This document shows, one piece after another, positions 23,567 to 33,486 of a DNA stretch of 64,000 nucleotides. Source of the DNA: Diplolepis rosae. Its lineage: Eukaryota > Arthropoda > Insecta > Hymenoptera > Diplolepididae. Each line of letters opens with the position of its first letter. Within the stretch, counting starts at the first letter, position 1. The DNA lies in the NCBI GenBank assembly GCA_030998225.1, contig JAPYXD010000710.1:32441501-32505500 (forward strand). Direction: 5' to 3'. The translations under genes were made by a program, and so were the position numbers. The notes under the pieces are model-generated. The model had not been told where the DNA came from. It did no database searches and worked only from the letters and a program-made list of their open reading frames with translations.

Positions 23567-24362
23567 CTTTCCATTTAAGAATGAAACACATCATTCAAAT
23601 GACTGCCACGGCTGGCCTTATAGTAACCAATTCGATCAACCCAATTCTTCAGTAAATTTTCGATTGTTTAAGCCTCAATCCCATGAATGGCAACTTCGAT
23701 TTCGTGTTTCATGGCCTCAATCGTCTCTGGATGGTTAGCGTAACACTTATGGTTAACAGCTCCCCACAAAAAATAGTCGAACGGGGTTAAATCACAGCTC
23801 CGAGGCGGCCAATTGACATCAGAATTTCGACTGATTATTCGATTTTCGAAAACGGTGCGCAAAAGATCGATTGTACAAATATCGTCCATGTCATCCTCTT
23901 CAATTTTTGGAAACAAAAATTCGTTGAGCATGGCACGGTAATGCTCGCCTTTGACCGTGTCGGCGGCTCCTTATCCATTTTCGAAAAAAATGGCCCAATG
24001 ATGCCACCGTACCAAAATCCGTACCAAACAGTCACTGGCTGTGGGTGCATCGGCATCTCAATGATCACGTTTGGATTTTCTGAGCCCTAAATGCGACAAT
24101 TTTGCTTATTGACATAGCCTCCGATGTGGAAATGGGCTTCATCTGAAAAGATGATTTTTCGGTAAAAATGCTCATCTTCGCCAAGCGATCGAATGGGGTA
24201 CTTACTGTAAGACCAGCCGTGACAGTCATTTGATTAATGTTAAGTTACATTCTCAAATGGAAAGGTTCAATCTTTCTAATAAAACTTTACTTCTGAAAAA
24301 ATATCCACAAGTTTTTTTTTTATAGCCGATTCAAATTCCAAATGTTAGATGGCTCACCCTGT
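23567..24362 (-). mobile_element. Mariner-type element remnant
   Basis: Carries the transposase pseudogene described next. The high-coordinate end reads GGCTCACCCTGTA, whose complement TACAGGGTGAGCC is a typical mariner-type terminus beginning at a TA. The other end lacks this. Instead, CCTTTCCATTT (23567) and AATGACTGCCACGGCTGG (about 23599) recur inverted near 24217-24266, suggesting the lost end was replaced by a rearranged subterminal piece. Confidence 0.6.
23668..24190 (-). pseudogene. Mariner-family transposase pseudogene
   Basis: Reading the minus strand, translated pieces fall in transposase order. First comes a segment containing FSDEAHFHIGG (the first catalytic Asp, about 24130-24150). 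Next is HPQPVTVWYGFWYGGIIGPF (about 24050-23990), a very characteristic block. Then follow RAMLNEFLFPKIEEDDMDDI and NWPPRSCDLTPFDYFLWG (about 23810-23760), which carries the third catalytic position. The frame changes between the GGIIGPF and MLNEF blocks, a stop interrupts the segment before HPQP, and the stretch that normally holds the second catalytic Asp (between DDI and TIDLL) is deleted. The N-terminal DNA-binding part is absent. This cannot encode an active enzyme. Assignment to the Tc1/mariner superfamily is firm; the exact group is not. Confidence 0.88.
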
Positions 24363-24489
24363 AAAACAAAATTTACTGAGATAGGTCTCTTATGTCTTGA
24401 ATATTCATAACAATATTTTAGAATTTGAATATTTTTGATGTACTTAGTTGGCTTTAGGGTCCAGAAAAAATGTAAACTCAAGGTTTCAT

Positions 24490-24538
24490 ATTTTCAAACG
24501 TTTCGACTCAGGTTGGAGTCCTCATCAGTGAGATTTAT
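24490..24538 (-). ncRNA. Hammerhead ribozyme-like motif C (core intact)
   Basis: Minus strand: CTGATGA (24528-24522), stem II GACTC/GAGTC around CAACCT, GAAA, then CGTT as cleavage triplet followed by TGA pairing with TCA before the core. Identical core to motif D. GUU is a permitted but less usual triplet. One extra unpaired G precedes stem II. Confidence 0.65.
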
Positions 24539-24578
24539 TTCTATAAAAAATACAAAGGAGGAAAAGTTATAAATTGCC

Positions 24579-25270
24579 TTGAGACGGATAAACATTGTGG
24601 TAAAAAAGTTATATAAAAGAGTTGCAAGTGTGAAACTATAGAATTGTACTAAAAAACTAAATTTGCGATAAAGTATGTAGACTAAGTGTGCAAAAATTTT
24701 TTCTGTAAAATTACTGAAGAGAACATAAAGAATAGCACGTGTGAAAGATAAAGCATTGTGGTAAAACCGATATAAATAAATTGTACATGTGAAACTGTAA
24801 AATCTGTCTAAACTAAATGTAAAAGAACTGTACACAAAAAATTTTTTCCCATAAAAATACAAAAAAACTTGAACAATTTTGAACGTGTGACCGATGGACA
24901 TTCTGTTGAAAAAATTATGTAAAAGAATTGCAAATCTGAGATTATAAAAATGGTATAAATAAATAAATTTTCTAAAGGGTAAAACTATAAAACCTTGATT
25001 TTTAAAATTGCTAAAGATAGAAACTTAAAATTTTTTAGCATGTGTGAGCAATGAACATTATGAAAAATTGATATGAAGGAACTACACTTATGAAACTATA
25101 AAACTGGTATAAATAACCAAAATTTACAGAAAATAAAAAATTTTTACCATAAAAAATATTTACTATAAGAATACAAAGAGAAGAAACTTAAAAATCTTAA
25201 CAAAATTGTACGTGTGACAGATTAACATTACAGAATAAAGGTTTAAGAACTGCGAGCTCATACCAAACAT
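24579..25270 (-). repeat. Degenerate tandem repeats of about 150-165 bp
   Basis: Five related units start near 24579, 24739, 24890, 25042 and 25208. Each has a GTGTGA/ACGGAT start, an AACATT word, a stretch like ATATAAAAGAATTGCA, then TGTGAAACTATAAAA and a TATAAAT word. Spacings are roughly 160, 151, 152 and 166. They fill the space between the ribozyme-bearing arms, and the first two lie within the left arm. Strand is arbitrary. Confidence 0.55.
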
Positions 25271-25594
25271 TGCCAAACAAAAAACTGACCTATTATTTCG
25301 TTCAATACATTTAGTTTAGACAGATTTTACAGTTTCACATGTACAATTTATTTATATCGGTTTTACCACAATGTTTTATCTTTCACACGTGCTATTCTTT
25401 ATGTTTTCTTCAGTAATTTTGCAGAAAAAAATTTTTGCACACTTAGTGTACAGTCTTACTTTATCGCAAATTTAGTTTTTTAGTACAATTCTATAGTTTC
25501 ACACTTACAGTTCTTTTATATCACTTTTTTACCACAATGTTTATCCGTCTCAAGGCAATTTATAACTTTTCCTCCTTTGTATTTTTTATAGAAA

Positions 25595-25645
25595 TAAATC
25601 TCACTGATGAGGACTCCAACCTGAGTCGAAACGTTTGAAAATATG
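25595..25645 (+). ncRNA. Hammerhead ribozyme-like motif D (core intact)
   Basis: CTGATGA (25604-25610), stem II GACTC/GAGTC, GAAA (25628-25631), CGTT, then TGA pairing with TCA directly before the core. Mirror partner of motif C, so transcripts of either strand across the element carry one sense motif near the 3' end and one antisense copy near the 5' end. Confidence 0.65.
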
Positions 25646-25849
25646 AAACCTTGAGTTTACATTTTTTCTGGACCCTAAAGCCAACTAAGTACACCAAAAA
25701 TATTCAAATTTTAATACTAAGGGTCGATATAAGTCCTGTTTATTATTAATATTTTAAAATGTTGATAAAAATAAACAGTTTTAACTTTGCAGAGTATATT
25801 ACCGACAATGTTAGATCAGCGCAGCAGAACTCGAGACATTGAGTTGGCA

Positions 25850-26272
25850 CTAAGGTAGTTGTCGTGCCAAAAATCAGTTCTCTGGAAAATGGAGTTTTTC
25901 TATGATTTCAAGACTGGAAATTATATCATCAGCCGTGTCATATGTAAGGAAAGACACTCTTTTTAATGAAAAAATGTAAAAATTACGAAAAATAATTTTT
26001 TAATAATGTTTTTTGTAATAGGATTTTTCCTTACTATCGCTATTTACCAATTTTTTGAAAATGATTGAAGTTTCTTAAATCATAGTATATTTTTTCGGGG
26101 AAAATATTCTCTACAACTTGACCATTTCCAATTTTCGAAAATAAATTCTTTAATGGCTGAAATCATTAAAAATCAATTTTCCAAAACAAAATTTTTACAA
26201 ACATATTGCTGAATTTGATAATAATTTATTCATTTTCGAAAATTAGAATTTTTGGCACCACAACTACCTTAA
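25850..26272. mobile_element. GGTAGT/TTAA element, short copy
   Basis: Right end GGCACCACAACTACC followed by TTAA (26269-26272); left end CTAA then GGTAGTTGTCGTGCC. The interior shares TTCTCTACAACTTGACCATT, AAATTCTTTAATGGCTGAAA and TGATAATAATTTATTCATTT with the copies at 34875-35287 and 60911-61583. It lies inside the 23438-26445 element. No frame. Confidence 0.75.
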
Positions 26273-26441
26273 ACATTTTATTTCAATTTTAATACACTAT
26301 GCCTTCCCCTATTCCTTCCATATGCTATTATTTATCATTTCCTAAATTTTAACACATTTATTTTGATTTAAAATTTTATATGTGGAAAAAAAATCGATAG
26401 CCGTGACTGAACTGGTCACGTGACCTGGATGGCCCATGGCC

Positions 26442-26560
26442 TTAAGGCAATGGATCAACTGGACCATGTGACGTCGGTAATTGCAATTAAAATTCATAAA
26501 GTTATTCAAGAAATAATAACCAAAATGAATGTTCGGTACCAGATAGATGTGAATGTGAGG
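26442..26560 (+). mobile_element. CACGTGAC/TTAA element, abutting left-end fragment
   Basis: TTAAGGCAATGGATCAACTG followed by GACCATGTGACGTC is another left end of the family. It shares its TTAA with the right end of the 3-kb copy. No right end follows, so it is a truncated neighbour. Right boundary approximate. Confidence 0.5.
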
Positions 26561-27561
26561 AATAAGAAATATTTATTTCTGTAAAAGAATGTTTTTTATT
26601 CATAATTTCGTGGAAAGCTGTTTTTCTTGCGTGGGCATTATTTATGGAATACTAATTGGAAGAGGAGAAGAGAGAGAAGAAAAGTGATCGTGCTTTTCGC
26701 TCGTTTACTAGTGATTCCCGGTAATTCCCAGCTGTCCAATCTTCTTGATCGTACGTGAAAGGACAGTAGGAAAGAGGCAGAACGATGTAGGAGAGGGTGG
26801 AAAGAGAGGGTCGTTACTTGAGTATTCCGCGAGAGAACCTGGACATTCGTGAGCGAATGGTTAGGCGAACGTTGGCTTTATACGTCGCGATGGAAGGCAG
26901 AAATAAGAGGAAATAAGAGAAGTCGAAGGCAACTGCTCTTCCGGCGAGACAATCAAGTAATGCCTGCTCGGTATGCCCCATCGGATGGCTGATGTAGCCT
27001 CGGGGGTGCACTAAGATACGGCCCTGGTCAGAACCCGAAAAACGCGTGTTAGTCTGGTCCCATCTTTTATTTTCTCAAACTCCTGAATTCTTCATTTGCC
27101 CTCACAGACTCTGCGGAAGACTTAAGTTAGCAAACGCGTCTTTGCACGCATAACTTATACATTTACTTTCTACACAACATGACCCTTCTTACAGCTAGAA
27201 TGTAACCCTGTAATTTCACTAATTGACATCTATATGTCAACGACCTTTCCCTTTCTTAATTTAATGTCACTCCAATGTATATATCGAGCTAAATTCATTT
27301 TTAAGAGGATCTTCACTGTTTTCTTCAGTTTAAAGAGAAAATTTGTAAAAATTTACTTGGCCGTAACGCCATTTTAAAAATGGATTTTTAACAAATTTGT
27401 ACAGAAGATATACGGAGAAACTTTGTATGCCACTTTAAGAAATCTTATTAATTTTAGTAGACTTTAATATACAAGTGGTAAATTAGAATTAATAGATTTG
27501 TATATTATGAAAAATTAATATACATTCATATTAAATTTAATAACTTTTCAATCAAAATAAA
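26561..27561. other. Low-copy sequence, G+C-richer at 26640-27060
   Basis: Purine-rich at 26650-26820, then mixed. A 65-codon frame at 26814-27011 (minus) has no recognisable feature. AT-rich after 27130. No element ends seen. Confidence 0.4.
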
Positions 27562-27612
27562 ATATTAATCAGACGTTTCGTTTCAGACCGGAGCCCTCAT
27601 CAGTGATATTTA
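27562..27612 (-). ncRNA. Hammerhead-like motif E (weak stem II)
   Basis: Minus strand: CTGATGA (27603-27597) and GAAACGTC followed by TGATTAATATT are intact, but stem II is GGCTC opposite GAAAC, leaving little pairing. Probably inactive or weak. Confidence 0.55.
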
Positions 27613-27780
27613 TTAAAATCTAAAAAATACAAAAAAGAGGGTGTCGCTAATTTCACATTTTTTTGGAATAACTAGAGTACTTAAGCATATAATACAAAAA
27701 GTAGTACTTGATGTGTTAAATTAAATTTATAATTGGATGTGAAATTGGCGACACCCTCTTTTTTATATTTTCTAGATTTT

Positions 27781-27830
27781 AATAAATATCACTGATAAGG
27801 GCTCCGATCTGAGTCGAAACGTCTGATTAA
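27781..27830 (+). ncRNA. Hammerhead-like motif F (core mutated)
   Basis: CTGATAA (27792-27798) instead of CTGATGA; stem II GGCTC/GAGTC with one G-U pair; GAAACGTC then TGATT pairing with the preceding ATCA. The core change is the same one seen in motif A, so it may be shared or recurrent. Cleavage is not expected. Confidence 0.6.
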
Positions 27831-27894
27831 ATAGACTTCTTCATTTATGGACCCTAAAGCCAATGCAAACGTACCAAATATTATAAATTTTAAA

Positions 27895-28255
27895 TTAATA
27901 TACATTACTGAAAAAACTTCCATTACAAGTAATGGAAGTTTAATACAAAAATTTCTAACACTGTAGCAATATATGCTTTATTTTATAATGATAATTCTAA
28001 AAAATATTAGGAATTTAGGGAAAATCGATGTGCAATGGTAATTATTTTGTAACGGACTGGAAATTTTTCCCAGTAAAAATACTAAAGATTCGAAAAATTA
28101 TATGAAACTTTAGCATAAGTAATAGTAAAGTTTGATACAATCTATAGTAAATCTGAAGTTTGGTATTGTGCTGCGGAGAATTCTCACTATGACACATTTT
28201 CCCCTAAATTGAAACGTAGTTTAGCAAAAATTGTAAACTTAGGTTTCCTTGCTAC
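27895..28255 (-). mobile_element. Family F repeat, reverse copy
   Basis: Reverse complement of 13886-14010 and 14790-14870 with an end matching 20835-20905. The high-coordinate end (AGGTTTCCTTGCTACG) corresponds to the CACGGAGAAACC end of the 13.9-kb copy but is decayed. No frame of note. Confidence 0.5.
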
Positions 28256-28922
28256 GTTTTGAATTGCCAAGAATTCAGTTTCATATTACTACTTTGTTCA
28301 TAATAATTAACAATTAAAAATTCATATTTTCAATTTTAAATAAATTTTTAGAGTCCAACTCAATTGGTGATGAAAAGTTTGTGTTATTAGAGTGAATGTA
28401 AGGGAAAGAATTAACCGATAGAAGAAATTTTTCTGATCGACCATACCTAATGCACATATTGGAGAGGTAATAATGACTCTGGAGTGCTGCAGCCACAAAA
28501 ATAGGGACGGTGTGTTTTCCGAACCGAAAAGCGCTCGGGGGAAGGCGTTCGATGAGTCAGGATTTTTTTAGTATCGACAATGATAATTTACGTAAGGGTG
28601 CTGAGTACGATTAGCAATCAATACCTCAAGCGATACCACCCCCTTCGATATCCTACGACCATTAGAATCCCCCCTTCCTCGCTGTCAATAAAATGAACTA
28701 AAAGAGGATCGTCCCTATTGGAAATACGCTAGTCAGCCCTGCGGATGAAATGACGCTTCTAGCAAAAGGCATATTAATCTCATGTGCTCGTCCACGATGC
28801 TCGATGTATGATTAAGAATGTTAAAAAATCGATTGATAGGCTTTGACGTTCAAAGAAAATTTACCCCTTTACAGAATGAGCTCCCTAGAATATTTTCATA
28901 TCGAATATCTTTCATATTTTTG
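28256..28922. other. Low-copy sequence, G+C-richer at 28490-28800
   Basis: A 60-codon minus-strand frame (28314-28496) is the only one and looks like chance. No repeat ends until 28923. Confidence 0.4.
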
Positions 28923-29210
28923 CACTGAGAAAATTTATTTGCAGAAACTCCTATAAATTATAGAAATTTTAGATTATTAAGAAAATCGTGATAAGTTTTC
29001 ACACAGCCATAGGAAAGATTTATAGAACAATTGCCGAATTAAATGTAAGATAATTAAATGTAAGAATAGGATATCTTCATATTCTTACATTTAATTTTGC
29101 AATTGTTCTATAAATCTTTCCTATGGCTATATGAAAACTTCTCACAATTTGCTTGACAACCCAAAATTTCTATAATCTATAGGAGTTTCTCCAAAAAAAT
29201 GTTCTCAGTG
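28923..29210. mobile_element. CACTGAG foldback, near-complete 288-bp palindrome
   Basis: Begins CACTGAGAAAATT and ends TGTTCTCAGTG, with TG on both sides (28921-28922 and 29211-29212). The two halves mirror each other almost throughout: CCTATAAATTATAGAAATTT against AAATTTCTATAATCTATAGG, GGAAAGATTTATAGAACAAT against ATTGTTCTATAAATCTTTCC. The turn is near 29066. A transcript would fold into a long hairpin. No frame. Confidence 0.8.
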
Positions 29211-29212
29211 TG

Positions 29213-30053
29213 TATTTTATAAAAAGTTTGAACAATTTTTATCCGCTATATTTTATATGCAAGTATGACAGTCTTTATAATTTTGTCATCAATGTAGTTA
29301 TATTCTTATATACATTTTTTGCATACACTTGTAATCAATTTGTGGTTTTAATCAATGTTTGGTAAGTTTATATATTTTTTGGAAAAGTATGTTAGGTTTG
29401 AGTGAAGAGTTCTTTGGAGATAAATACAAACTATTTTTTTTGGTTGAATTCGTTGGGAATATTTTGATTTGAGCCTGCACAGTCTTTACTTGCGGCGTAT
29501 ACCATAAGAGGAAACGCCTAATGGCATTCCGATCAAAGGAGCCACCCTCGAGATAGCCGGGCAAATTTAAAACGCTCCCTTTTCAGCTAAAAGAAACGCG
29601 GGATGACGAGGGTTCATGCCGATCACGTAGCGTGTACAAACCTCTTTCACTGGGCTTAAATCCTAGCTCCTGTCTTCGTCATCTTTCACCAAATTCTTCT
29701 AACAAACTATTCCATAAGATCGGAGCACTGCTCAGTTATTAGAAATTTCTCCATTTGGAAATTTTCATCTACTTTTAAGCTTCTCAACACATCAACCGAG
29801 TTGATTTTTTTAATATATTTGTAATTTTTATATATACTGCTGGAAATATTATTTATATTCATGTAAATTTGCATATGAAATTCAATATCTCTGTCCATTA
29901 TTTGCGAAACAATACACTAATGTATCAGATTAAATATACTGAGGTATTAAATTAAATATACCAAATTAACAGCTCACATAATTTGGTTTTACACAATTAT
30001 AAAGTTTAAGAATTGAAGTTTAAGATATCCACGTATTTGAAAAATTAGTTTGC
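29213..30053. other. Low-copy sequence, no supported gene
   Basis: Short minus-strand frames at 29352-29564 and 29707-29898 without recognisable features. Slightly G+C-richer at 29480-29690. Confidence 0.4.
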
Positions 30054-30919
30054 TTATGGTAGTATACACTAGCGAGAATTAGCCTTCAGGCAAAAATAGA
30101 TAATTTCGCTTTTAAGAATAGAAATATAATTATTGAAGTACTCAGTTAAAAGCGGAAAGATTATTTTCCAAGATAAAAATCTGAAACACAGAAAAATAAT
30201 TTTATTAGTAAATTTTATCTATGCCCGAAAATTTTTCTTATCGCTTCAAAACAAATTTTAAAAAATGATGCGATTCTAATAAATCACAGATCATTTTTTT
30301 TAGGGAAAAGATTCTCTACAACTTGAATGTTTCCATTTTTTGAAAATAAAGTCTTTTATGGCTAAAACGATTAGAAAACAATTTTCGAAAACAAAATTTT
30401 TATAAACAGATTCCTGAATTTGATAATACTTGATTCATAATAATTATAATAATTATAATAATAATTCTTAAAAATTCGTTTCGAAGCTGTAAGAAAAAAA
30501 GTTGGAGCAAGTATAAAATTTATTAATATAATTATTTTTCTGTGATTCAAATTTTTTTCTTGGAAAATAATCTTTCCCTCTTTCAAATGATCCGTTCAAT
30601 AATAATATTGTCATTCTTGATAGCAAAATTATCTATTTTTGCATTAGATCTAATATTTGCGGTTGTACACGGAGAAAAATGGATATTCAGGATCAATATC
30701 TAAATATTCAACTATGTGATAAACATCTCATATATTCAATTGAAATACTTAAATTTTCAGCCATAATATCAGAGATATTCATATTAATCTATTTCCATAT
30801 TTCAGATAGTGAAGTTGAATATTTAGATAATATAGTTCTAATATCTAGATATTAGAACTGAATATATAAGATGCTTGTCACATAGTTGAATATCCATTTT
30901 TCTCCGCGAACTACCTTAA
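30054..30919. mobile_element. GGTAGT/TTAA element, copy with nested CACGGAG insertion
   Basis: Left end TTAT then GGTAGTATACACTAGCG; right end AACTACC followed by TTAA (30916-30919). The body is a foldback sharing AGGCAAAAATAGATAATTT and its complement with the 60.9-61.6 kb copy. A CACGGAG element (30668-30908) interrupts it a few bases from its right end. A 71-codon minus frame (30371-30586) is a by-product. Confidence 0.75.
30668..30908. mobile_element. CACGGAG foldback with ATATCTAGATATT units, copy 2
   Basis: Begins CACGGAGAAAAATGGATATT and ends ATATCCATTTTTCTCCGCG. The interior shares GGATCAATATCT and TGTCACATAGTTGAATAT with copy 1 at 21529-21697 but is longer, with extra palindromic units. 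It sits in a GGTAGT element, so the order of insertion is clear. Confidence 0.8.
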
Positions 30920-32427
30920 CAGATAATTAACAAACAAATTAAGTAATAATGATAATTAAATTGATTTGAAATATTATCAAGCAATTTTAATGATTCACAA
31001 GTTATCAACGAATCTAAAAAATATTCTATTCTACCGAAGCTTTGATGCATATTAAAATTCATAATTGCGTATATTAAATTTCATATACTGTATATGCAAA
31101 TGACTATTATTTGATATTAAATTAAATACAATTATTTTCAACATTGTTCATAATATATGTGACGTATAATGAGAGGTCTATAGGAAAAGGGGTAATTTTT
31201 ATGTAAAGAAATATATCTAGAGCATTACTATATAGTGAGTGGTTCGAAGAAACATAAATAATTTTCTATACACAAAGATTATTCATGTATTTTATACGCA
31301 ATGCCAGAAGATATAGGCGGAATATTCCAATGCTGTGAGTCGCACATCTTTACATTTCAAATAAGTCGACGCTCGGCTCTGGACCCTTATACGTATTCAT
31401 TATTGCTACGCGCCTGCAGATGTGTATGCGCTCGAATCACTGGACATCCGTTCGTTGAGACCGAATTTTCTTATTTGTCATAAATTAGAGCACGATTGCG
31501 CAGCTTCTTCCAGAATTCCGTCGTTTCAATCTGCATTTACCTTCCCAATGCGGAGACGCTTTGTCGTTGACGGATCTTGTGATTTCAGTTCCAATTTAAC
31601 GTTCACTTTCAAATGCGACGCAATTCAACTTACACGATACTGTTTCGAAAATTTACATCACCACATTTGCATAATTAAATTCACTCTGTTTGCCGTTGTT
31701 CTTAAAATTAAACCTGACAATTTCAATTATATAATATAACAATATTATAGGATATCATCTTTATCGAATTTAATAATTCTACAAGTTATTTTACGCAATT
31801 ATTGAATTGATTGGTGGGAGACACTTTTTTGTGAAGAATAAGTCTAGACGCTGTACGGATTTTCTTTGTGGAACATAAATTTGTGGAAACAAATGTGGTA
31901 GGGAATCTGTAACGCAGTGAATCGAATCCAAGCAAGCCCAACCCATCTACGGTTGTGGAGGACTGTCCTCGTTATCTTTTATAGATAGGCAATCCCTCCC
32001 ATCCGCCTCCATACATACGGAAGGCCCACCACTGCCATTATCACGTGAATCCTTATTTATAGGAAATCGATCGTATTCAAATCCTCCAAACTTTTTTCTC
32101 ATTCGAATGGCGATGCGCATTCTTACCTATTCGGTTTCTCCTGCTAGATGTTTCGAAGAAAAGTAGATCGATTAGGCAATTTGAATGATGGGACTGCTTC
32201 CTCGTTTCTCCAAATTCTCCATTAGTTGGAAATCTATTTCCCCCCAGTCGTTCAGCATATAAAGCAAAAAACATTTGTTCTTGTCAACTAATTCTCTGTC
32301 TTACTAATTCTTAGTCTTTTCCATTTATTGTGGATTATTAATCATCTATCTGAATATTATTTGTATTGAATAAGATTTTTAAGAATATATTAAGGAACTT
32401 CATCACCTTTGCATTTTCAGAAAATTT
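30920..32427. other. Low-copy sequence, G+C-richer at 31300-31660 and 31860-32270
   Basis: AT-rich to 31290. A 105-codon plus frame at 31422-31739 overlaps a 60-codon ATG frame at 31301-31483; neither resembles a known protein. Nothing else is recognised. Confidence 0.4.
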
Positions 32428-33236
32428 ACCCGCTTCGCGAGCACATTTTTATCGCTCGCAAGTTTGAGCGCGCGATTCTATCATCGCGCTTCGCGGCTCG
32501 GTCTTATATACTTTGCATACATATATAAGTTTATTTCTTATAATTTGATACTGAAGCTCATGTCAATTTCTGTAACTTTCTAATAATTTACATGATTAAG
32601 AAAAATTTATCTTCTTCTAATCATCTCAAAAAAGAAAAAAATTTCGTAGATTGTTTTTAAGCAAACGATTTTTTATTTTAACGCTTATTTTGTATCTCAC
32701 ATATTTTAATTAAAAAATGGAATTTTGGATTTTTAATGGTATTTTTGTAAATTAAAAATAAAAATATACATCTCATTAAAAAATGTTCCGATTCAAACTT
32801 GTGGATCTTCATGTAGTAAACAATTTTGTATCATAACGTTTTTTTGTATCTCGTATAATTTAACTGAAAAATGGAATTTAGATATTAACATTTTTCGAGT
32901 TTTAACATACTGTAGCTTTCCTAATTTTAATTTAATCGAAAAATGTTATAAGGATAAATTAGTGGAGATTTATGAGCACTATCAGAAACTAGTATTGGAC
33001 TTTTGGATTTTTTCATAAAGCTTTTTTCAAAAACACAAAAATGCTCCTATTTCAACAATTTTGGCCGAATGTGTCTGGTTACCGAACTCGTTCTTACTTT
33101 TTCGGCTCCGATAAAGTATGCCAGAGCTCAATTCAATCCGATAATTTTATCGAGAGTTATCGAGTGTACGACCTACTACTACTACTACTACCACATACAG
33201 ACCCCCCCTCAGGGGGTAAACGTAGAGATTTCAAGA
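32428..33236 (-). mobile_element. CGAAGC repeat element, copy 1 (CpG-rich end)
   Basis: Starts with CCCGCTTCGCGAGCACAT and a CpG-rich block to about 32510 (GCGCGCGATT, CGCGCTTCGCGGC), then AT-rich sequence, then a block near 33090-33170 with TCGGCTCCGATAAAGT. All of this recurs in opposite orientation in copy 2 (33487-34877). Overlapping frames at 33003-33254 and 33041-33316 are by-products; their partners on the other copy do not keep a frame. Superfamily not determined. Confidence 0.55.
33173..33191 (+). repeat. (CTA)n short tandem repeat
   Basis: Six CTA units in a row within the CGAAGC repeat. Confidence 0.85.
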
Positions 33237-33411
33237 AAAAAGAGAAATCCGTAATTCTAACAGACATGTCTGTAGATTTTACAGGTTCATCTGTTGAGTT
33301 CACAAACAATCTGTGAATCCAACAGAAAAATCTGTAAATATTACAAAAAAAATCTGCTGTCCCTATTCCAGCAGATGACATCTGTTGATTCAACAGTTTT
33401 TTTTCTCCGTG
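33231..33411. mobile_element. CACGGAG foldback with CAACAGAT units
   Basis: Right end TTTTTTTTCTCCGTG; left end decayed (AAGAAAAAAGAGAAATCCGT). The interior is a chain of words such as TCTGTTGATTCAACAG and ACAGACATGTCTGT, the same architecture as other CACTGAG/CACGGAG elements with a different palindromic word. Confidence 0.6.
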
Positions 33412-33486
33412 TTTCATCCACAAAAATTAGAGCTCAGGCAAAAATAATTTTATTAATAAATTTTATTTTTGACCCAACTTTTTACA

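Larger units (their letters stand above)
24420..25713. mobile_element. Palindromic element with hammerhead-bearing arms, copy C/D
   Basis: Arms of about 405 bp mirror each other. Outer words are GTACTTAGTTGGCTTTAGGG (left) and CCCTAAAGCCAACTAAGTAC (right), then a hammerhead-like motif in each arm (minus at 24490-24538, plus at 25595-25645). Inner arm sequence includes AAACATTGTGGTAAAA (left) and TTTTTTACCACAATGTTT (right). The interior is a series of degenerate repeats of about 150-165 bp. A 135-codon frame (24494-24901 minus) runs through one arm and is a by-product of AT-rich sequence. Both ribozyme cores are intact. No reverse transcriptase frame is seen. Confidence 0.7.
23438..26445. mobile_element. 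CACGTGAC/TTAA element, 3-kb copy with three nested insertions
   Basis: Left end TTAAGGCCATGGGC followed by GGTCACGTGAC; right end GGTCACGTGACC, then GGCCCATGGCC and TTAA (26442-26445). The ends are nearly perfect inverted repeats, so this is one of the better preserved copies. Between them lie a mariner relic (23567-24362), a ribozyme-bearing palindromic element (24420-25713) and a GGTAGT element (25850-26272). Remaining host segments match the copies at 47736 and 62708-63249, for example GTCTTGAATATTCATA. The element itself shows no transposase. Confidence 0.8.
27562..27870. mobile_element. Palindromic element with hammerhead-bearing arms, copy E/F (minimal)
   Basis: The smallest of the three. 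Motif E (minus) and motif F (plus) face outward, and the arms between them mirror each other (GGGTGTCGCTAATTTCACAT on the left, ATGTGAAATTGGCGACACCC on the right). About 80 bp of centre includes GTACTTAAGCATATAATAC. The GGACCCTAAAGCCAA block after motif F matches the outer arm of copy C/D. No frame. This copy supplies the uninterrupted TTAA site used by the insertion at 17137-17412. Confidence 0.65.

Noticed and set aside
24494..24901. 135-codon frame across a ribozyme arm
   Set aside because: Composition is Phe/Tyr/Leu-rich as expected from the AT-rich repeat, and the mirror arm does not keep it. A by-product of the repeat.
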